Numbered from the stretch's first letter, positions 10,306 through 20,926 are shown. The stretch: DNA of 64,000 bases from Stramonita haemastoma (GCA_030674155.1 CM060326.1:32564487-32628486), one strand, 5' to 3'. The notes: a model not told the origin generated them from the sequence alone. Program-made: numbers and translations.

Positions 10306-10632
10306 TTCTTCTTCCTCCTCCTCCTCATCTTCTTCTTCTTCTTCTTCTTCTTCTTCTTCTTCTCTTCTTCTTCTTCTTCTTCTTCTTCTTCTTCTTCTTC
10401 TTCTCCTCCTCCTCCTCCTCCTCCTCCTCCTCCTCCTCCTTCCTTCCTTCTTCTTCTTCTTCTCTTCTTCTTCTTCTTCTTCTTCTTCTTCTTCTTCTTC
10501 TTTTCTTCTTCTTTTTCTCCTCCTCCTCCTCCTCCTCTCTCCTTCTTCCTCTTCTTCTTCTTCTTCGTCTCCATCTCCTCCTCCTCCTCCTCCTCCTCCT
10601 CCTCCCCCTTCTTCTTCTCCTTCTTCTTCTAC
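10306..10632. repeat. (CTT)/(CCT) polypyrimidine triplet tract
   Basis: About 325 bases of almost pure pyrimidine in blocks of TTC, TCC and mixed triplets on the plus strand. Frames across it translate to poly-Ser, poly-Leu, poly-Phe or poly-Lys/Arg/Glu and are artefacts. Confidence 0.97.
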
Positions 10633-10639
10633 GTTCCCT

Positions 10640-10710
10640 ACTGGGTGGAATGCCTAGTACCTGGTCTTCTCGTGTTTCCAACTCTGTGGGAGGTCTGTCT
10701 GCTGGCCTGA
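10640..10710 (+). repeat. Short interspersed block, copy 1 of 2
   Basis: CTGGGTGGAATGCCTAGTAC, then TGGTCTTCTC and CAACTCTGTGGGAGGTCT closely match 13314-13380. At 13.3 kb the same block is joined to a family A SINE body in place of the usual head, so it may be an alternative 5' module. Confidence 0.6.
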
Positions 10711-11024
10711 GTCGACACAATCTGACTTCAGGGCAGCTCATTAAATTATTCCTTTCTTTTAAATCCCCTATTAATTGGATACTGTCTCATTATATCTCAC
10801 ACAACAATGAAACAAAGAGTTGATACAGCAACATCATTCGTAATAATAATGCGAGAACAGTTTCTGGCGTCTGATTTCTTAGCTTGACCTTGATACGCCT
10901 AATTAGTGTCCCTAATCTAACCTTGATCTCCCATGTTGCTTCGTAATGTTTCTCTCCTCCTCCCTCTCAGCTCCCTTCAGACCCTTATCATCAAACACAA
11001 ATCTTACAGGCATTCAGGCACACT

Positions 11025-11317
11025 AGCCGCCGCTGTAGTCTAGTGGTTAGGGCGTTGGACTCGTAAGCTAAAGGTTGCGGGTTCGATCCCAGCTTTCAGC
11101 TATGGCGTTGTGCCCTTGGAAAAGGCACTTTACGGCTATTTTCTCACCCCACCCAGGTGTGAAAGGGGTACCAACCTTGTGTTGGGGGTTAACCCTGCGA
11201 TAGACTGGCGTCCTATCCAGGGGGGAGTCTATGACTCTCAGTCGCTTAACGCCACAGAAACTGGGATAAGCACCGGCCTGATGAGCCTTAGGCTCGGGAC
11301 AGACTTTAACTAACTTT
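11025..11317 (+). mobile_element. SINE family B, full-length insertion with 14-bp target-site duplication
   Basis: Bounded by perfect direct repeats CATTCAGGCACACT (11011-11024 and 11318-11331). The head starts GCCGCCGCTGTAGTC, with A box TAGTCTAGTGG and B box GGTTCGATCCC. The body includes GAAAGGGGTACCAACC, GGCGTCCTATCCAGG and CTGATGAGCCTTAGGCTCGG. It ends in a TTAACTAACTTT tail. A second copy on the other strand lies at 63490-63790. Confidence 0.93.
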
Positions 11318-11358
11318 CATTCAGGCACACTTGCATTTACATGTGTTTGCTCGCAAGT

Positions 11359-11363
<5 letters not shown>

Positions 11364-11455
<92 letters not shown>

Positions 11456-11475
11456 ACACACACACACACCACACA
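11364..11475. repeat. (CA)n microsatellite
   Basis: About 45 CA units with two CCA interruptions near 11453 and 11469. It lies a few tens of bases after the family B SINE. Confidence 0.95.
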
Positions 11476-11549
11476 CGCAACCGTACATTATATACGTAGG
11501 AAAACTTCATTTTAAAAAAAAAAAAAAAAAAAAGTCATACAAACAGTAG

Positions 11550-11650
11550 TAGGCACCCATCAGCCTCGGAAGACTATGGAGTTGCGCTCTAAGTCTTTAG
11601 AGCGCGCAAAGCCTGGGTAAGTAAGTATGGAGGGCAAGCTGTTAAATACA
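11550..11650 (-). mobile_element. LINE 3' end fragment
   Basis: CTCGGAAGACTATGGAGTTG near 11560 is the reverse complement of the sequence just after the broken LINE frame at 21949-21970. This looks like a short 5'-truncated copy of the same or a related non-LTR element. Confidence 0.45.
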
Positions 11651-11851
11651 AACAACAACACAAAAACATAAGGATAAAACAACGGGAAGGAGGTCGAAAA
11701 AAGAAGATGTTACTTGTTGTGCTTTCCCAAGATCAATACTTTGTGGGTCACCCAGAATATGCACTCTGACTATCTCATTACACCTGGGAATCCCTGTGAG
11801 ACTGTCAGTACACGCTGGATGAGTAGTTTGTATGTTTTGTTTTCGAAATGT

Positions 11852-11852
11852 C

Positions 11853-11894
<42 letters not shown>

Positions 11895-11950
11895 CTTCTT
11901 TCTTCTTTTCTTCTTCTTCTTCTTCTTCTTCTTCTTCTTCTTCTTCTTCT

Positions 11951-11987
<37 letters not shown>

Positions 11988-12262
11988 TCTTCTTCTTCTT
12001 CTTCTTCTTCTTCTTCTTCTTCTTCTTCTTCTTCTTCTTCTTCTTCTTCTTTCTTCTTTTTCCTCTTCTTCTCTCCTCCTCCTCCTCCTCTCCTCCTCCT
12101 TCTCCTCCTCCTCCTCCTTCTCCTCCTCCTCCTCCTCTTTCTTCTCCTCTCCTCCTCCTCCTCCTCCTCCTTCTCCTCCTCCTCCTCCTCCTCCTCATCC
12201 TTCATCTTCTTCTTCTTCTTCTTCTTCTTCTTCTTCTTCTTCTTCTTCTTCTTCTTCTTCTT
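11852..12262. repeat. (GTT)n then (TTC)/(TCG)/(TCC) triplet tract, left arm
   Basis: GTT units at about 11852-11892 lead into about 370 bases of TTC, TCG and TCC triplets. Together with the GAA then AAC tract at 12473-12617 it forms a nested inverted arrangement. No gene. Confidence 0.97.
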
Positions 12263-12472
12263 CGCCATAAAGGCGGCCATGTTCCATCTTCGTGGGATTT
12301 TTTCTCCTTTACTGGAGATAACAGGTTGTTATGCTAAGGGCTATGCTGATTGTGGATGAATACAATCTCGAGATAGCGTTAAGGGATAACAACCTTTTAA
12401 TGTAGGTCTTGGAACTTTGCTTACGTTGATAACTGATATAAAGTTTTTGGTCTTGGCCTGAAAAAGGGGGAA

Positions 12473-12560
12473 GGAAGAAGAAGAAGAAGAAGAAGAAGAA
12501 GAAGAAGAAGAAGAAGAAGAGAAGAAAGAAGAAGAAGAAGAAGAAGAGAAGAAGAAGAAG

Positions 12561-12618
<58 letters not shown>

Positions 12619-12690
12619 TGAACAACATGAACAAGAACAAGAAGAACAAGAACAAGGAGCAGAAGAACAAGAAGAAGACGAAGAAGATGG
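12473..12690. repeat. (GAA)n then (AAC)n triplet tract, right arm
   Basis: GAA/AAG units at 12473-12560 run into AAC units to about 12617, then mixed AAC/AAG. The order mirrors the left arm at 11852-12262. Confidence 0.96.
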
Positions 12691-13313
12691 AAAGCAACAA
12701 TAACAATAACAACAGCAGAAAGATCAACGATGAAAAACACCAGCAACAACAGCAAAATCCTTCGTAAATAACCATCATTTTATTCACATAATGACTGGCT
12801 TAGAGCAATATGAATATTCTTTAAGACAAAATAAATGAAAACGATAAAAAAGGTTTAAACTTTCTGAAGCAAAACAAATATAAGTAAAAAGCAGCAAGAC
12901 ATAAAAATCAAGAGCGAAAACACAGAGAGAGTGAAGGAAAAACTACTGGCCATCCTTTGAAAAAAAGAATCTTTTAAATATTTTTTTAATCTAGCAAGAG
13001 CTAAACGTCATATAAAAGGCAAACAGTATATAAGGAGAAATGGTATTGATGACAGTTTTATAAAATTATCAAGAACGATATGATAAGGGGAAAACAGAAA
13101 ACCGATAAAGAAAGTGATGAAAAAGACAACATTTTGTGATACAGGGCGAGATGATTCCATTACACAGTCAAGAACTTTTCAACAATCAAAAGCAACGATT
13201 ATCTCCCTTATTGCTTTATAAAAAATATTAAAAAAAACATTGATGAAAAGTTCTTTTCCACCAGAGAAACAGCAAAACCTAAAACGACGTTTTTCTTTAT
13301 TCTGCCTTCTGGT

Positions 13314-13665
13314 AGTGGGTGGGTTGCGTAGTGCCTGGTCTTCTCCTGTACTCCTAACTCTGCGGGAGATCTTCCAGCTAGCATCAGCCAACATATTCCC
13401 GTTCGAGGGGATTTTTCCTCTGGAGTTAACATCAGTGCTGACTCCACTCTCCCCAAAAGTCTTTCGAATGACACTGTAAACCGAGGACCGTGTGCGAACG
13501 CACGCAGAATATCTTGCGCACACGTTAAATCCTGTTCCGCTTTTCGTAAGAGTAGGCCATTGTGTGCCGGTGGGAACAGATGACAAGATTTACAAAACTG
13601 CATACACACGGGGACTGGATGAAAAAAGCACATGAGTGCTTATTCCATTATCCTCGGTATAAAAG
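13314..13665 (+). mobile_element. Chimeric SINE: interspersed block joined to family A body
   Basis: Positions 13314-13380 match the block at 10640. From about 13388 the sequence is a good family A body (TTCCCGTTCGAGGGGATTTT, AACATCAGTGCTGACTCC, …ACCGAGGACCGTGTGCG…). It ends with the AAGCAC/GTGCTT hairpin and ATAAAAGTTTAAAATAAATA. It is either a composite element or a family A subfamily with a different 5' part. Confidence 0.8.
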
Positions 13666-13699
13666 TTTAAAATAAATAAATAAATATTCCGACTTCAGA

Positions 13700-13985
13700 G
13701 AAGCTTAAATTTGAGGGGTACAAGAGGAAGGTGGGTATGTTTGTATTTCTGTAAACCATTGGGCGCTGACATGAATTACGGGATATTTGACGTGCATACT
13801 TGATATACTGAAAGGTGTATATGCGCGTAGGGAATTAAGGTACTGCAGGTCTTTACTTAAATCTGATCTGGGAGATCGTAAAAATCCCCACAATTAATTT
13901 ACCAGACACCTCTTCTGGAATTTGAACCCACGAATTCATGGACCCACGGTTTTGAAGTCAGTGTTAGCCACTCACCCATAGTGCT
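13700..13985 (-). mobile_element. tRNA-derived SINE, family E
   Basis: Read on the minus strand, the head is CTATGGGTGAGTGGCTAACA (A-box-like) with B box GGTTCAAATTC (13921-13931 on the plus strand, reversed), resembling tRNA-Leu/Ser heads. The body extends toward 13700 through GGGGATTTTTACGATC and AAAGACCTGCAGTACC. It is not a plausible functional tRNA because the acceptor stem does not close. Confidence 0.6.
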
Positions 13986-14186
13986 TTCTACAATGACAAA
14001 CATAAGAACTATCATATAGAGAAGGAATGTAACATCAGATAATTACTGATCTAATATATTTTTAAAAATCAGTTCAATGATAGATATTGCGAAAGGATAC
14101 GAAGATAATGGATTGTACAAAATGGAGTTGGATAGATATCTTAGATCAGAATGCGGATAAACATGATATACGGAAGATACAAGTAA

Positions 14187-14450
14187 TAAAAAAAAAATGG
14201 ATCAGCGGTCTAGAGGTAGTATTCCTGCCTAGAAAACGAGAAGTACAGGTTCAATCCCCGTTTGTGTACGAACTTTCTCCCCATCCACTAGACCTAGCAA
14301 GCTTGAGCAGCGGTCTGGGTGCTAGTCTTTCAGGTGAGACAATAAACTAAGATCCTGTGTGCAATACACATTTCCAGCACGTAAAAGAACCCATGGCAGT
14401 GACAGATTTGCCCCTTGCAAAAGTCTATACAAAAAGTCCTGCTAGGGAAG
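14187..14450 (+). mobile_element. tRNA-derived SINE, family D, sharing the central block
   Basis: The head has GGTCTAGAGGTAGTATTCC and B box GGTTCAATCCC near 14249. The body then shows CCACTAGACCTAGC, GGTCTGGGTGCTAGTC, GTGAGACAATAAACTAAGAT, CCTGTGTGCAATACACAT and GCACGTAAAAGAACCCA. The GTGAGAC…AAACTAAG segment corresponds to the family A central block. It ends GGAAATAAATACACATACAG. Confidence 0.75.
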
Positions 14451-14825
14451 GAAATAAATACACATACAGACAGGAAATTTTAAAAAATTAAAATAAAAAT
14501 ATAAAAAAAATTACATGCACAACGCTGGTTTTTGTGTGTGTGTGTGTGTGGTGGCGGGTTCTCCTGGGGAAGATCAGCCCGAATTTCAGGCAGAGAACTA
14601 TGCAGTGACTAATCAAAGTAGTACTGACTCATAGCCAGACAGGGAATATAAATTATGAAACCAATATGCCCTGCACTTTGTTGGAAAATGTATTATCACT
14701 TGTAAACAAAATGTAAAAGGAACTGATCAAGAAGTCATATCTAGGTATTGTTACCGAACCGCTTCTTTGATACTTTTAACAGAGATTCATTTATATCAAA
14801 AATGAAAAACAACAGTTCCTTCCGA

Positions 14826-14973
14826 CTCTTTCTTTTTTCTATTCTTTCTTTCTTTCTATCTTTCTTTCTCTCTTTCTGTCTGTCTGTCAGTCTGTCTGTT
14901 TTTGTTTCTTTCTTCTTCTTCTTCTTCTTCTTCTTCTTCTTCTTCTTCTTCTTCTTCTTCTTCTTCTTCTTCT
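14826..14973. repeat. CTTT/CTGT then (CTT)n pyrimidine tract
   Basis: TTTC and CTGT repeats followed by about 23 TTC units. It lies about 0.6 kb past the 3' end of the receptor gene on the minus strand. Low-complexity frames only. Confidence 0.95.
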
Positions 14974-15567
14974 GTATACACGGTCTGCAAACTTCTGCAG
15001 AAAAAACACCAAAAAAAACAAAAAAATAAATCAACAAAAAAAACTTTCAGCAAGCATCCTTAGTATACTAAAACAAATTTTCTAAACAAATGAGTCGCTT
15101 AATCTTGATGCAGTTTTTTTTTCTGCACGCGACCTTTTTTCGGAAAGGAGAGTTGTTTGGGGATATTTGGCTCTGTCTGGATAAAGAAAAAAAATGGTTT
15201 CTTCTGTTCTCTTTGTGTCAGAAAGGAAGCCCTACTCCGTCTTGGACAAGAAAAACAAAAAATGCGTAAAGCCCATAAACCTTGTCATCAAAACTTCTTC
15301 CTAATCAAAGGCTGCCAACATTAATAGCAATAGATTGTACCATAGGAGACAGACTTTAGATTTACAACATCGAAAATCAATAAATGAAAATAAATAAATA
15401 AATAAATAAATAAAAAAATTTTTTAACTTGGTTCAATTCAGTGATTCGAAATGAGACTTGCATCATTTTCCCCATCGTGCTTTTAAAACGTATGTGTGTT
15501 ACCTCGATGCTTTTGTTGCAACTGGAATCATCAGAAATATTTTTCGCATCAAGATGTTGGAACTATT

Positions 15568-16746
15568 CTACAGTTGAAAACGAAGCCCTAGGCTCCTCCT
15601 ACTACTCATCCTCCAGGTCTTTAAAGGCCACGGGGGAGATGGAGGTGGACCCGTCACCAGAGGAGGAGACCTCATCCTGCAGCAGGCCAGGACTCGGGGC
15701 AGCCTGCCCACCAGCTCCCTGAGGTGACCCCGGACATCGGGCAGCATGACCAGCCAGACTACAGCCACCACGAAGGGCAGGAGGTCGCTGAGCAGATGGA
15801 CGACGATGGAGACGATGATGGTGGACCGCCAGGGGCTTCTGTTCAGCACCAGGAAGAAATGCTCGGGCCCCATCATCACCAACGTCAGCACAGCCACCAC
15901 CACGTGCACGTGGAAAGCCTCCAGCTCCTGCGAGGTGTTCGACATCACCGACTGGCCTGACTCCATCTTGCTGGGGGGGCTCACCACCATCTCCTCACGT
16001 CTCCGGCGAAGGAGGACGATGACGACGATGAGGACGATAAGGACCACGGCAGGAACGAAAAAGGAGCAGACGTTGAGCAGGTACCGCGCCCACCTCTCCA
16101 GCACGAAAGGGCAGGCGTTGTAGCCCCACAGGGTCAGCAGATCCCTGTCCAGCCCGCCAAAAATGATGGGGATCAGCACCACCACGGCCAGGATCCAAGG
16201 CGCAGAGATGAGCAGAGCCGGCAACGCTCGCTGCAGAGGCACAGGCAGACGCCCCAGCCAGGGGGGACCCTCGTAACGCAGCAGACGAGCCACGTAGTGC
16301 AGCAGGAGCGCGACCACGCCCCACAGGTTGATGAAGTTCTGCACGAAGGCGCACAGCACCACCAGAATGACGGTGACGTAGCAGCTGTGCACCCACCTGC
16401 CCCTGACGGTGTAGTCCACGGTAAAGGGAGCGCCCATAACACCCACCAGCAGGTTGGAAATCACCACGTTGATCACCAGCTTGTTCCGCATCCGGCTGCG
16501 CAGTAAGGGCGAGGAGAGGATGAGGAAGAGGAGGAGGAGGTTGGCGCCAATGATGAGGATAGCCTCCAAGGTGCCGCTGACCTGCATGGACATCCTCACT
16601 GCCCACCAGAAGGGGTCACCGGGCCAGGACCACAAGGGCGGAGTTACGCTGCCGTTGGTGGTGGTTGTGTTGACTGGAAGGGAGGTGGTGGTGGTGGAAG
16701 GGGTGGGGAGGGTGGAAGACGTGTAAGAGGGTTTTTGTGCTGCCAT
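15568..16746 (-). CDS. Atypical class A-like seven-helix receptor, single exon
   Basis: An intact 392-residue frame. The start ATG (16744-16746) has A at -3 and G at +4, and an in-frame TGA lies six codons upstream (16762-16764). The Ser/Thr-rich N-terminus has N-glycosylation sites at N26 and N31. Seven hydrophobic helices run from about residues 58-78, 90-112, 123-147, 172-196, 222-246, 280-301 and 309-334. Scaffold residues present are N69 (1.50), C122 (3.25) with C212 in loop 2, W184 (4.50), P232 (5.50), P294 (6.50) and P324 (7.50). Activation motifs are altered: N98 replaces D2.50, LHY (149-151) replaces DRY, MMGP replaces CWxP, and the NPxxY position reads LPFV. The aminergic-like pattern ISNLLVGVMGAPF in helix 2 suggests descent from amine-type receptors. 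The ligand is unknown. The GC-rich coding sequence stands out from its AT-rich flanks. Confidence 0.88.
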   Translation of the reverse strand: MAAQKPSYTSSTLPTPSTTTTSLPVNTTTTNGSVTPPLWSWPGDPFWWAVRMSMQVSGTLEAILIIGANLLLLFLILSSPLLRSRMRNKLVINVVISNLLVGVMGAPFTVDYTVRGRWVHSCYVTVILVVLCAFVQNFINLWGVVALLLHYVARLLRYEGPPWLGRLPVPLQRALPALLISAPWILAVVVLIPIIFGGLDRDLLTLWGYNACPFVLERWARYLLNVCSFFVPAVVLIVLIVVIVLLRRRREEMVVSPPSKMESGQSVMSNTSQELEAFHVHVVVAVLTLVMMGPEHFFLVLNRSPWRSTIIVSIVVHLLSDLLPFVVAVVWLVMLPDVRGHLRELVGRLPRVLACCRMRSPPLVTGPPPSPPWPLKTWRMSSRRSLGLRFQL

Positions 16747-16902
16747 GCTGTGCCGGGATGTTCAGAAATCAAGCTGCTGTGTTGAGGGTACCGTCACTGT
16801 CTGTTTACCCTTGCTGCAGTAAAGAAAGTGACATGGTGATAACACTGCTCCGTTTTTATCGTTTTTCCCTACAAACAATAATGTATCAAAGCACACCATA
16901 TC

Positions 16903-16956
16903 ATGGATGATCAAAAGTTGCTGGTAAGAAGAACAAGAACTGCACACACACACACA

Positions 16957-17029
<73 letters not shown>

Positions 17030-17108
17030 ACACACGCACGCACGCATGCCGCACGCACGCAGATCTAACAGATTCAATGACGCGCGCGTGCCGTCATTGA
17101 ATCTGTTA
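16903..17108. repeat. (CA)/(CGCA) repeat and perfect inverted repeat upstream of the receptor
   Basis: CA and GCAC repeats at 16943-17060 run into a perfect 17-bp inverted repeat: TAACAGATTCAATGACG at 17066-17082 and its complement at 17092-17108, with a CG-rich 9-base loop. It lies about 320 bases 5' of the receptor start codon. Confidence 0.9.
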
Positions 17109-18283
17109 AATCTGTTCGTTCATCCTATACGCTTTGTATCGGTGGCCACAGTGTACAAATGAGCGTAGTTGATTTTGTTGTTTCTTGTTCCTGATATATT
17201 CACAGTCTTTAAACACTTAAAGTTATCCTATTTTTCTTTTTCTTTTTGGACACAACTTTGTTCAGCTGTAGCCTATGTTTGCACATATTATATACCTGAG
17301 TATAAGCATTGCTTGCTCTAATTTTATGTAATCGTCTTGGTTCTAGATTATTCGCAACGAATATAATTTTGTTAAATAAAACGAGTGTAGCAGGACATAC
17401 TCCTGTTTGTACTATTAGCATGCTGCCTGTTTTCTGCGATACCGTGGGCTCTTGTCGTCCACGTGTTTTAAATATGTTTATTTATTTACAAGGACACTTA
17501 GCCTAATCGACATAAAATAAATGATCCGCAATGAAAGAGATAACAAGCTCATCCATTTCAAAGTCCAAATGAGGTAAGCTCTACCACTAAACACTATGTT
17601 CTTTAAAAAAAAAAATCGCTTGATTCTAAAATGTATGATGTTTGCTACATAGGCGCTGATTCTAGACTAAACTGGAATCTTTAAAAAAAATATTTAAAAA
17701 AAAAAAGATTCCGTGAATTTTTTAGCCAACATTGCTTGATTGAGCAACGTAACTATAGAATTCAGGAAGTAGTTAAGCTCTGGTAAGCAAATATAGGCCT
17801 TCTCAGTAAAAACAACACAAATTTCCACTCATCATTTTTCACCCAGGCTAACAGGCTAAAAAGCTTTTGTCAGTTATGGATGAAAGAAAGTAAGCTACAT
17901 GCTAAGGCCTACATCAAAGTGTTGCGATGCTTTAAAATGGTCTTTTGAGATTATCTTCAACCATGACAAGCTCTTAGCACAACAAACTGCACTTTCCTTT
18001 GCAGATGAAAGTTATTTTTAAAAAATATTAAAAAACTATGAAAACAGAGTGTGGCTGCCTATGAGGTGAGATATTTGAAAACAGCTTTCCACCAATCGCA
18101 ATTCTCGTCCAGCGTGTACTTTTGATCTCACGGTGATTCCCAGGTTTGATACCGGAGACACCGTTGTATATTCTGGGTGACCTCTGAGGTGCTAGTCTGA
18201 GGGACGTGCAACAACAACACGCTTTCTTTCTTTATTTATTTAGGCTACTTATTTATTTATGTATGTATTTATTTCTTTATTTA
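17109..18283. other. Intergenic, no gene seen
   Basis: AT-rich unique-looking sequence. At 18060-18230 a segment ending GGGTGACCTCTGAGGTGCTA and a (CAA)n run weakly resembles 3085-3260, and may be an old mobile-element fragment. Nothing coding is recognised. Confidence 0.55.
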
Positions 18284-18462
18284 CTTATTCTTTTATATCG
18301 GGGATAATGGAATATGCACTCGTGTGCTTTTTTTTTTTTTTTACATCCCATTCCTGTGTGTATACAGTTTTGTAAATCTTATCATCTATTCCCATCGGCA
18401 CACAATGGCCTACTCTCACGAAAAGCGGAACAGGATTTGACGTGTGCGCAATATGTTCTGCT
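18284..18462 (-). mobile_element. SINE family A, 5'-truncated copy
   Basis: On the plus strand it reads CTTTTATATCGGGGATAATG, the hairpin region, ACATCCCATTCCTGTGTG, then GGCCTACTCTCACGAAAAG and GACGTGTGCGCAATATGTTC. It stops at the TTCTG motif, as the copy at 784 does. Confidence 0.85.
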
Positions 18463-18850
18463 TCATGGCATTAGTCACAAGAAAACGAAACTAACAACAA
18501 TTATTGTGAATGGGTCTGTCAGTACATGGAAGAAACAGCTGGGATAAAGAGGCAAACTGATTTTTTTTTCTGCTTTTCAACGGTAGCTGGGGTTAGTTTT
18601 CACACGTAAAAATGGTTTCTACAGTAGCATTGATATGGACGGCATTTACGATTTATCAACTTAACAAAACCTGATAGTTTATCATTAATTTATCATGATT
18701 GCAATAGTGGAAACAAATATATCTGTGTACATTAATTTTATGGAAATTTCTTCTCTTTCAAATAAAAGACCTGTAAGTCCTGCAAGGCTATCTCTTAGCT
18801 CTTTTTTTCCATGTGTGTAAAAGAAAAAAAAATCTCCTCGGACTATGAAA

Positions 18851-18924
<74 letters not shown>

Positions 18925-19472
18925 GACAAAAGGGAGAAAGAAACATACACAAATAAATGAATAACAAACAAAACAACGAGAGTATAAAAAAAAAAAAACA
19001 CATACAAACACATAATTACAAAATTGTATCAAAACAAACCTGCGTAATGAAATTTTGTGGCATTCACTTTGTCTCCATGCACAAAATGTGTACGTTCTGA
19101 TAATGTAACCTACAACTGTGGTTGATACTGATCAGTAATAAAGTGTGCACAACTCTATGGCCCTCCACTCAAGGCAAGTGAGTGCACAGCCCATGCAGAC
19201 AATGCACATGCACCGACAGGCAGTCAGGCTCGGTCCTGGAGATGCGAAGATCAAGTTGTTCTAATTGACTTGTGACCTTGATTGGCGGTAAAACGATGCT
19301 TACTTTCTTGGACAACCACTCCACAAATGCTCCCTCCCCCCCCCCCTTCAATTTCTCCCCTGCCGGGCAATTCAATTCAAGTTGTTCAAATGCGTGAGAG
19401 GAAATACTTAGCACCAACAGTGGCTTGTAGGTGGTCGTTGCAATTTGTTTTAGGTAGCGAGGTTTTGTTTTT

Positions 19473-19504
<32 letters not shown>

Positions 19505-20926
19505 TGTGTTTCTTCTTTTTTATATCCGGGGTTGGGGGCCGGAGTTGTTGTTTTTTTTTAATCAAATTTGAGTGCTACAGTTTCTTAGCCTCCAAACACG
19601 CACCATAATCAACTTTGTTGGAATGGTTTTAGATAGGACTGTTACTTTTTGACACGTTTCCATCAAAACCACTCAGCCCTGCAGGGAGAGAGTAGGTAAC
19701 CCCACAATTATATCAAAAAAGTAAAGAAAGAAAATTACGTTACAAATGTTCTGATTGGAAAATAACTTTTCTCATTCATATCAGAAACCCTAGTTTCGCG
19801 AAGATCTAACTTTTATATGTGATTTTTTTTTGTATATGTATGCACCGCATTACACCAGGTTTTTTGCATATGTACTGCAGTACACCACTTCTAAGTTCTA
19901 TACTTTTTGTTGACATCACGGCTATACCGCCACACACTCTTAATATTGTTTATTTTTCTTTCTAAGTTTTTTGTATAAACTATGTGTGCACTGAACGTTT
20001 TTAATAACAGGTGAGCAAAAACATTAATACCCCATGTGATCAAGGCCAGACCAAATCAAATCGATCCTGATCAAGGCTTTTAAAGAGAGAAGGACATTCT
20101 GGTCGTTAAAATACATCAGAGTATCAACAGCTAATGTCCCACATGGGGTGACGCAGGAGGACGTAAAGCCCTAGATGTTCTTTTGGTCGTTTTGGAATTT
20201 TGGACTTTTTGCTGTGCCTGTAAAGTGGTTCCAGTCTAATCCAATCTTGTTGTTTATAGCCCTGCTAACTGCAAAGCCGTTATCCACAGTATTCTAAAAC
20301 AGTAACAGCTTAGTTGCTAATAAAGACCGTATAAAAAGAAAAGAAAAGAAAACAATTATGTGCAAACACGAATTTTACCTGGTCCATTTAATGACTAAGA
20401 TAGCTTAGTCAATTCCTCAAGACTCTCCACCCATCCTCTTTCCCAACCTTTCGCATAACAGTAGCTTTTTTTTTTTAATTTCAGCTAAATTTCCCCCCGG
20501 ATTATTCTGAGGTGAGAAAATAATAGCATGCCACCACGAGCTCATGACATTGTACGGCATCTTGGTGGTGCATAGTGCGATGTCGCTAACGGGATGACTT
20601 TACTTTACCAGGCACAACACAGTCAGCTGCAAAAATGTACAATAATTATGATAATATGAAGTCACTTTACTTGAGTCTCTTCTTAATTCTGGCGTGGAAT
20701 CATTGGTCATGGCACTTTCAGGGAGCGTGTTTTGGGAAAGTTGCACCTGGCGGAGGAAGGCATCCTTGATCAAGTTTCAGATCACATCCTGGGGATACAC
20801 AGGTCATCCAGGTCACCAAACATAGCTGGGTCACTCTTCTACAAAAGATACACAGTGAGGGTGGGCTTTTTTTTTTAAGATGCGCAAAGTATAGCGCATT
20901 ATATGGTTGCATGCATGATCTGGGCT
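18463..20926. other. Intergenic, no gene seen
   Basis: It contains a (CA)n tract at 18851-18922, a TTTC tract at 19468-19505 and AT-rich sequence. Short frames such as 19282-19608 are low complexity or unsupported. Confidence 0.6.

Noticed and set aside
10208..10823. Open frames of 140-180 codons on both strands
   Set aside because: They translate only the TTC/TCC tract (poly-Ser, Leu, Phe, Lys, Glu, Arg).
11031..11100. Possible functional tRNA gene
   Set aside because: A and B boxes are present, but the sequence continues as a SINE with target-site duplication and the 3' half does not close an acceptor stem.
11642..12359. Overlapping frames of 140-212 codons on both strands
   Set aside because: Low-complexity products of triplet arrays with no conserved sequence on either side.
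13915..13985. Possible minus-strand tRNA gene
   Set aside because: B-box and A-box-like motifs exist but no acceptor stem pairs, and a SINE body is attached.
15995..16606. 203-codon minus-strand frame and several plus-strand frames over the receptor
   Set aside because: Shadows of the receptor gene in its GC-rich sequence; only the 392-residue frame shows helices and family residues.
18060..18230. Weak similarity to 3085-3260 (GGGTGA…GAGG/ATG(A)TGCT…GACGT and CAA tail)
   Set aside because: The shared segment is short and diverged; I could not define element ends, so no family was called.
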